From assembly GCF_000512695.2 (NCBI RefSeq), contig NZ_AZRW02000020.1:33947-97946 (forward strand): a DNA stretch of 64,000 nt. Reading direction: 5' to 3'. The DNA is from Pseudomonas sp. QTF5. Lineage in GTDB: Bacteria > Pseudomonadota > Gammaproteobacteria > Pseudomonadales > Pseudomonadaceae. Positions 60,228 through 64,000 of this stretch are shown here, piece by piece. The position numbers and the translations under genes were made by a program. The notes under the pieces are model-generated. The model was not told the origin of the DNA. It ran no database searches and saw only the letters and a program-made list of their open reading frames with translations. The stretch's first letter is position 1. Each line of letters starts with the position of its first letter.

Positions 60228-61541
60228 ATGCGCAAACCCCAGCTCGTTTTCATCATCGCGCTCGCCGGAGGGCTCGCCGCCTGTGGTGAAACCTCCAGCC
60301 TGCAAGTCTCGGATGGCACAGGCCCCTCACCCAAGCTGCCAGAGCCGAATAAAACCCTGATCCCGACGGTGAACATCGCCCCGGCAATCGGCTGGCCTGA
60401 AGGGGCGAAACCTGTCGCCGCGGCGGGGACTCAGGTGACGGCGTTTGCCGAAGGCCTCGATCATCCGCGGTGGCTCTACGTGCTGCCCAATGGCGATGTG
60501 CTGGTGGCCGAAACCAACGCGCCACCCAAACCCGATGATGGCGCAGGCATTCGCGGCTGGGTCATGGGCAAAGTCATGGGTCGCGCCGGGGCTGGCGTCC
60601 CCAGCCCGAACCGCATCACCCTGCTGCGGGACAAGGACCACGACGGCGTCGCCGAAACCCGCACGGTGTTCCTGGAAAACCTCAACTCGCCCTTCGGCAT
60701 GACCCTGGTCGGCAATGACCTGTACGTCGCCGACACCGACCGCCTGCTGCGTTTCCACTACGAGAACGGCGAGACGGCGATCAAGTCGCAGCCAATCAAA
60801 GTGGTCGATCTGCCGGGCGGCACGCTGAATCACCACTGGACCAAAAACGTCATCGCCAGCAAGGATGGCAGCAAGCTGTACGTCACCGTGGGCTCAAACA
60901 GCAACGTCGGTGAAAACGGCATGGATCAGGAGGAAGGCCGCGCGGCGATCTGGGAAGTGGATCGCGCCACCGGCAAGCATCGGATCTTCGCCTCGGGGAT
61001 TCGTAATCCCAACGGTCTGGCCTGGGAGCCTCAGAGCGGCGCACTGTGGACCGCCGTCAACGAGCGTGACGAAATCGGCAGCGACCTGGTGCCGGACTAC
61101 ATCACGTCAGTGAAGGATGGCGGGTTCTACGGCTGGCCTTACAGCTATTACGGCCAGCACGTCGACATTCGCGTCGAGCCGCAAAACCCCGATCTGGTGG
61201 CCAAGGCCATTGCCCCTGATTACGCGGTGGGGCCACATACCGCATCACTGGGCCTGACGTTCGCCGAAGGCAGCAAGCTGCCCGCTCCGTTCACTCAAGG
61301 TGCATTCATCGGCCAGCATGGCTCGTGGAACCGCAAGCCACACAGCGGCTACAAAGTGATTTTCGTGCCATTCAGCACCGGCAAACCGACCGGGCAACCG
61401 GTGGACGTGCTCACCGGATTCCTCAATGACGAGGAAAAAGCCATGGGCCGGCCGGTGGGTGTTGTGATCGATCAGCAGGGCAGCTTGCTGGTGGCGGATG
61501 ATGTAGGGAACAAGGTGTGGCGCGTTAGCGCGGCTAAATAA
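60228..61541 (+). CDS. PQQ-type sugar dehydrogenase lipoprotein (sorbosone dehydrogenase family)
   Basis: 437 residues. A signal peptide with lipobox LAAC (Cys at about 19) is followed by a six-bladed propeller of the soluble glucose/sorbosone dehydrogenase type: FAEGLDHPRWLYVLPNGDVLVAET, LNSPFGMTLVGNDLYVADTD, GTLNHHWTKN, GIRNPNGLAWEPQSGALWTAVNERDEIG and GQHGSWNRKPHSGYKV. It should oxidise a sugar or aldehyde in the periplasm, with PQQ as likely cofactor. The catalytic His in NHHW is kept. Substrate unknown. Confidence 0.9.
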   Translation: MRKPQLVFIIALAGGLAACGETSSLQVSDGTGPSPKLPEPNKTLIPTVNIAPAIGWPEGAKPVAAAGTQVTAFAEGLDHPRWLYVLPNGDVLVAETNAPPKPDDGAGIRGWVMGKVMGRAGAGVPSPNRITLLRDKDHDGVAETRTVFLENLNSPFGMTLVGNDLYVADTDRLLRFHYENGETAIKSQPIKVVDLPGGTLNHHWTKNVIASKDGSKLYVTVGSNSNVGENGMDQEEGRAAIWEVDRATGKHRIFASGIRNPNGLAWEPQSGALWTAVNERDEIGSDLVPDYITSVKDGGFYGWPYSYYGQHVDIRVEPQNPDLVAKAIAPDYAVGPHTASLGLTFAEGSKLPAPFTQGAFIGQHGSWNRKPHSGYKVIFVPFSTGKPTGQPVDVLTGFLNDEEKAMGRPVGVVIDQQGSLLVADDVGNKVWRVSAAK

Positions 61542-61566
61542 TGTGATTACTGCAAGACGAAAAATC

Positions 61567-61592
61567 TGTGGGAGCGGGCTTGCCCGCGATAG
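61567..61592 (+). repeat. Solitary REP
   Basis: One REP arm (TGTGGGAGCGGGCTTGCCCG) after the dehydrogenase gene, with no partner. Confidence 0.75.
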
Positions 61593-61639
61593 CCATGGGT
61601 ATCTACATATCTTCACGACTTTGATGGTGTACATATCCG

Positions 61640-61935
61640 TTTCTGCGGTCACGGCCACCTAGGGTTCCGCCCTTACGGCGGGTCACTTGGAAAAGCCCCA
61701 AGTAACCAAGGGCTTTTGCCCCTGTCGTTCGGTGCCTCGCCCAGGCTCGGCATGCCCTCGCTCCGGTCCTGCTCCGTAGGGCCGCCGCGATCGGCCATCC
61801 ATGGCCGTGCGCGGCTAACCCGGCATCCATGCCGGGTTGCCCACTACGCAGAACCGGAACGAAGCCTCTCGAGGGGCGGTGCGTCAAGATCAAAAGCTGC
61901 AGGCGAGCTAACGCTCGGCCTGTTGAGTGGTGGAA
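61640..61935. repeat. Likely dispersed repeat block with three palindromes
   Basis: Non-coding, GC-rich, with AAAAGCCC...GGGCTTTT (around 61692-61718), CGGCCAT-CC-ATGGCCG (around 61792-61807) and AACCCGGCAT-CC-ATGCCGGGTT (around 61818-61839). The text CAAGGGCTTTTGCCCCTGTC and onward is familiar to me as a sequence repeated in several Pseudomonas genomes. From memory only; a self-search would settle it. The remainder of the gap to 62173 shows nothing. Confidence 0.5.
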
Positions 61936-62173
61936 AGCATCGCGCTTGATCAGAAACGCGGCTCCGAGCTTCGAACCTTCCGAAACAAACAACCAGCCCA
62001 GCGCCTCGGCTTTGGTCCCTCCCGGTCATTGCATGGCTGCAAATGTCAGATATTTCAGAGACTGGCGTAGGCGCGTTCCCAAACGTTTCCTGGCCCCTCA
62101 AATCGTTCTGGATGACGGCTATACCTCTGTTGATACTTCGTTTTTCAGCGTGGTTTTTTGACAGGGACATCAA

Positions 62174-63025
62174 GTGACGGTACTCCAGGAATGGGAAAAG
62201 CCAATTCTCAACAACGCTCCTTCGTTGTGTTTCGCGAGCCGGCAATTTGCCCGCGCACTGGCAATCATTGCACTGGCGCTTGCCGCTGGCGGTTGCGTTT
62301 TTGCACCGGCAGAGAGCTTTACCTTGCAGGCCGAAGTGCCGGCCGATTTCAGGGTCAAGGCTGATGCCTATTACGAGCCGGCCAGCGGCGAAACCTGTGA
62401 GGCGCCGCCGCGCCAGCGCGGAAAGGTGGCGCCGAACCGCAAGTTTTTCACCAGTGAATTCCAAAGCATTGCGCGCACGGCCGAGTTTCAGATCCCGCTG
62501 ACGACGCGCGCGGGCGGCTGTCCGTTGGTGTTGAGTAGTTTGAGGTTGAATTTGCGAGGGAAATGGGGGCCGGCTCGGCTCGATGGCAGTAATGATTTTG
62601 CCAGCCTGTCCTTTTACGACGCACTTGCAGATGACCGTCCAGATTTTCCAGCCTCCGGTATTCAGGCGTTTCAAGGGCAATGCCAGTGGCTGTTTCGCAC
62701 TGTGGGACCCGAGCGGGCGATCATAAAAATCCTGCACTGTCGGGCCGTCGACGCGGATGGGCTGATGGTGAAGCGCATAGCGGGCGGGGTATTGCAGCGC
62801 GATCAGTTGCCGGGCAGGACGGTGAGGATGGTGTTCGGAATGGCGGCCGAGGAACGGCCCTTTGGGCAAGACACCTGGATCCGCTTTCCGCAAGGTTGGA
62901 AACGTTGCCTGGGTGAAAACCTTGAGGATCAAGACGCCTTCTGTCGCGGCAACACCACAGATTTCAAACCTTTCAAAATGCCCGACGGCAGAACTTGCAC
63001 CGTTTACCCCAACTGCACTGAATAA
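62174..63025 (+). CDS. Lipoprotein paired with a lipase gene (possible immunity or accessory protein)
   Basis: 283 residues from a GTG with AGGG before it. A hydrophobic segment with lipobox AGGC (Cys at about 41) follows a 28-residue N-terminal extension. The mature part has conserved-looking Cys residues and the strand-rich segments TAEFQIPLTTRAGGCPLVLSSLRLNLRGKWG and FASLSFYDAL. It lies 11 bp before a lipase-family gene. Lipoproteins in this position often protect the periplasm from a type VI lipase; this role is inferred from context only. Confidence 0.7.
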   Translation: MTVLQEWEKPILNNAPSLCFASRQFARALAIIALALAAGGCVFAPAESFTLQAEVPADFRVKADAYYEPASGETCEAPPRQRGKVAPNRKFFTSEFQSIARTAEFQIPLTTRAGGCPLVLSSLRLNLRGKWGPARLDGSNDFASLSFYDALADDRPDFPASGIQAFQGQCQWLFRTVGPERAIIKILHCRAVDADGLMVKRIAGGVLQRDQLPGRTVRMVFGMAAEERPFGQDTWIRFPQGWKRCLGENLEDQDAFCRGNTTDFKPFKMPDGRTCTVYPNCTE

Positions 63026-63036
63026 GGAAATCAGAT

Positions 63037-64000
63037 ATGGCACATCAGGAGCGAGATCACTCTTGTTTCAGCAGCAAAATGCTGGTTTGCCCGCTACGGG
63101 GACACTGGACGAGTTTTCGATTGGTTGACGAGCAGGGTGACGGAAAACCCTATGGTGGTTTGCCTTACTCCGTTGTGGACAGTGTCGGCCAGGAGTATAC
63201 CGGACGATTGGATGGTGAGGGATTTGCAAAGCTAGAGAACCATTACCGAGGAACTGTCGTACTCACCTTGGACAAGCGGTACAGCGGACTCGATAAGCCA
63301 TATGAACGGTTGATAAAACGAGAGTACTACCCCCTCCCCATCACCGAACTCCAGTACCGCGCCGAACAAACCCGTTTTTTCCACGAAGACGGATTTCGTC
63401 GTGAACACAACCCGGCCATCAAGGACGCCGATGTCTTTGTTCAGGTCGAGGTGCGGGACCTGGTCCGTGATGGCGCGCATTTGCCACCGGTGGCCCAGCG
63501 CTTCTACGAACCCCAAAGCGCACTGCTTCGGGCCATGAGCGAACTGGGTTTCGGCCCCGAGCATTCGTTCGGCATTGCGCTGAGCCCCAACCAACACAAC
63601 GTGCTGGAAGTGCGGCCGATGCGCGCCTTGCGGCCACTGCTGTCCACCGATGACAAATTCTGTGCGCTGAATCTTTATCAACTGGCACTGATGGCGACCT
63701 TGAGTTACACCGACTTCGCCCAGGACCCGTGCGAAAAGCCGCTGGATAAAGTGCGCTTTCCTGAGGACCCGAGCATCGGCAATCTGTTTGGCGAGGCATT
63801 GGCCAGCTATCGGGAGAGCTGGCGAATCGATAGGAGCCAAACCCAAAGGTTTTACCCGTTGTACGAAGACGTGCCTTATTCAAAGCGTCTGGAAATCCTG
63901 CCGTTCAACCCGACGCTGTATCAGCAAAATCACCCGGACAAAGGCAAGGATCAGGAACACCCGGCCAACCAGCATTTTTTCGATGATCAGGAAGATGGCG
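63037..64000 (+). CDS. Lipase-family protein, probable T6SS effector (3' truncated)
   Basis: Open from the ATG at 63037 (AAGGAA before it) to the window end, at least 321 residues. The N-terminal 90 residues form a beta-rich module (CPLRGHWTSFRLVDEQGDGKPYGGLPYSVVD, YTGRLDGEGFAKLENHYRG) of the type placed before lipase domains in Pseudomonas VgrG/PAAR-linked effectors, followed by RPLLSTDDKFCALNLYQLALMATLSY and VPYSKRLEILPFNPTLY. The GXSXG nucleophile region is beyond the window. The first 200 bases are richer in A/T than the neighbours, a hint of transfer. No T6SS gene is visible here. Confidence 0.72.
   Translation, partial: MAHQERDHSCFSSKMLVCPLRGHWTSFRLVDEQGDGKPYGGLPYSVVDSVGQEYTGRLDGEGFAKLENHYRGTVVLTLDKRYSGLDKPYERLIKREYYPLPITELQYRAEQTRFFHEDGFRREHNPAIKDADVFVQVEVRDLVRDGAHLPPVAQRFYEPQSALLRAMSELGFGPEHSFGIALSPNQHNVLEVRPMRALRPLLSTDDKFCALNLYQLALMATLSYTDFAQDPCEKPLDKVRFPEDPSIGNLFGEALASYRESWRIDRSQTQRFYPLYEDVPYSKRLEILPFNPTLYQQNHPDKGKDQEHPANQHFFDDQEDG

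Overview
The window is chromosomal DNA of a Pseudomonas, most likely of the P. fluorescens group. The codon use is GC-rich, short REP inverted repeats sit in most gaps, and the gene order minC-minD-minE-rluA-apeB, quinone oxidoreductase-prc-EAL/GGDEF, FKBP-rdgC-BASS-MFS/acyltransferase-mxtR is what I know from Pseudomonas core genomes. No IS element, prophage or CRISPR array is visible. Most of the window looks like core genome; the last 2.5 kb looks accessory.

Region by region. 1-5.4 kb: a purine/ureide catabolic run (puuE end, uraD, alc, allA, puuD) that takes urate to glyoxylate, followed by a Tsx-like nucleoside porin behind a strong intrinsic terminator. 5.5-12.5 kb: envelope and division genes (patatin, lpxL, minCDE, rluA, apeB). 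12.6-19 kb: a GntR/UTRA regulator and a six-gene uptake operon (binding protein, alkaline-phosphatase-family hydrolase, two permeases, ATPase, HAD phosphatase), probably for a phosphonate or organophosphate. 19-28 kb: quinone oxidoreductase, tail-specific protease, an EAL-CBS-GGDEF protein, a DUF3077-like gene with an elaborate leader, a small XRE/Sel1 operon, a DUF1232 protein and an FKBP lipoprotein. 28-34.6 kb: a membrane-anchored di-heme cytochrome with a catalase-like partner, two tandem Asp-Val tRNA units, rdgC, a BASS transporter, and sugE behind a guanidine-II riboswitch. 34.7-49.9 kb: MFS/acyltransferase fusion, TDT transporter, cupin, the hybrid sensor kinase mxtR, rmuC, a long structured non-coding stretch before a small conserved gene, fadL, and a MarR-MFS-small ORF-glutathione peroxidase group. 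50-59.5 kb: a ten-gene late cobalamin operon under a cobalamin riboswitch. 59.5-64 kb: a conserved hypothetical gene, a PQQ-type sugar dehydrogenase, a dispersed repeat block, and a lipoprotein/lipase pair resembling a type VI secretion effector locus, cut by the window end.

The most unusual signal is the leader of the small gene at 24375-24704. Two short boxes (GUGGAAG and CGUUAGG) occur upstream and again at the ribosome binding site, and a single antisense copy of both boxes lies between them. That one segment could pair with either set, which is the layout of an RNA switch. The leader also holds a candidate attenuator and a short ORF whose stop codon lies in the antisense box. Other points worth a look are REP DNA that became coding sequence at the end of cobB, a REP pair lodged inside a hairpin after minE, and perfect palindromic operators for the MarR and GntR regulators.
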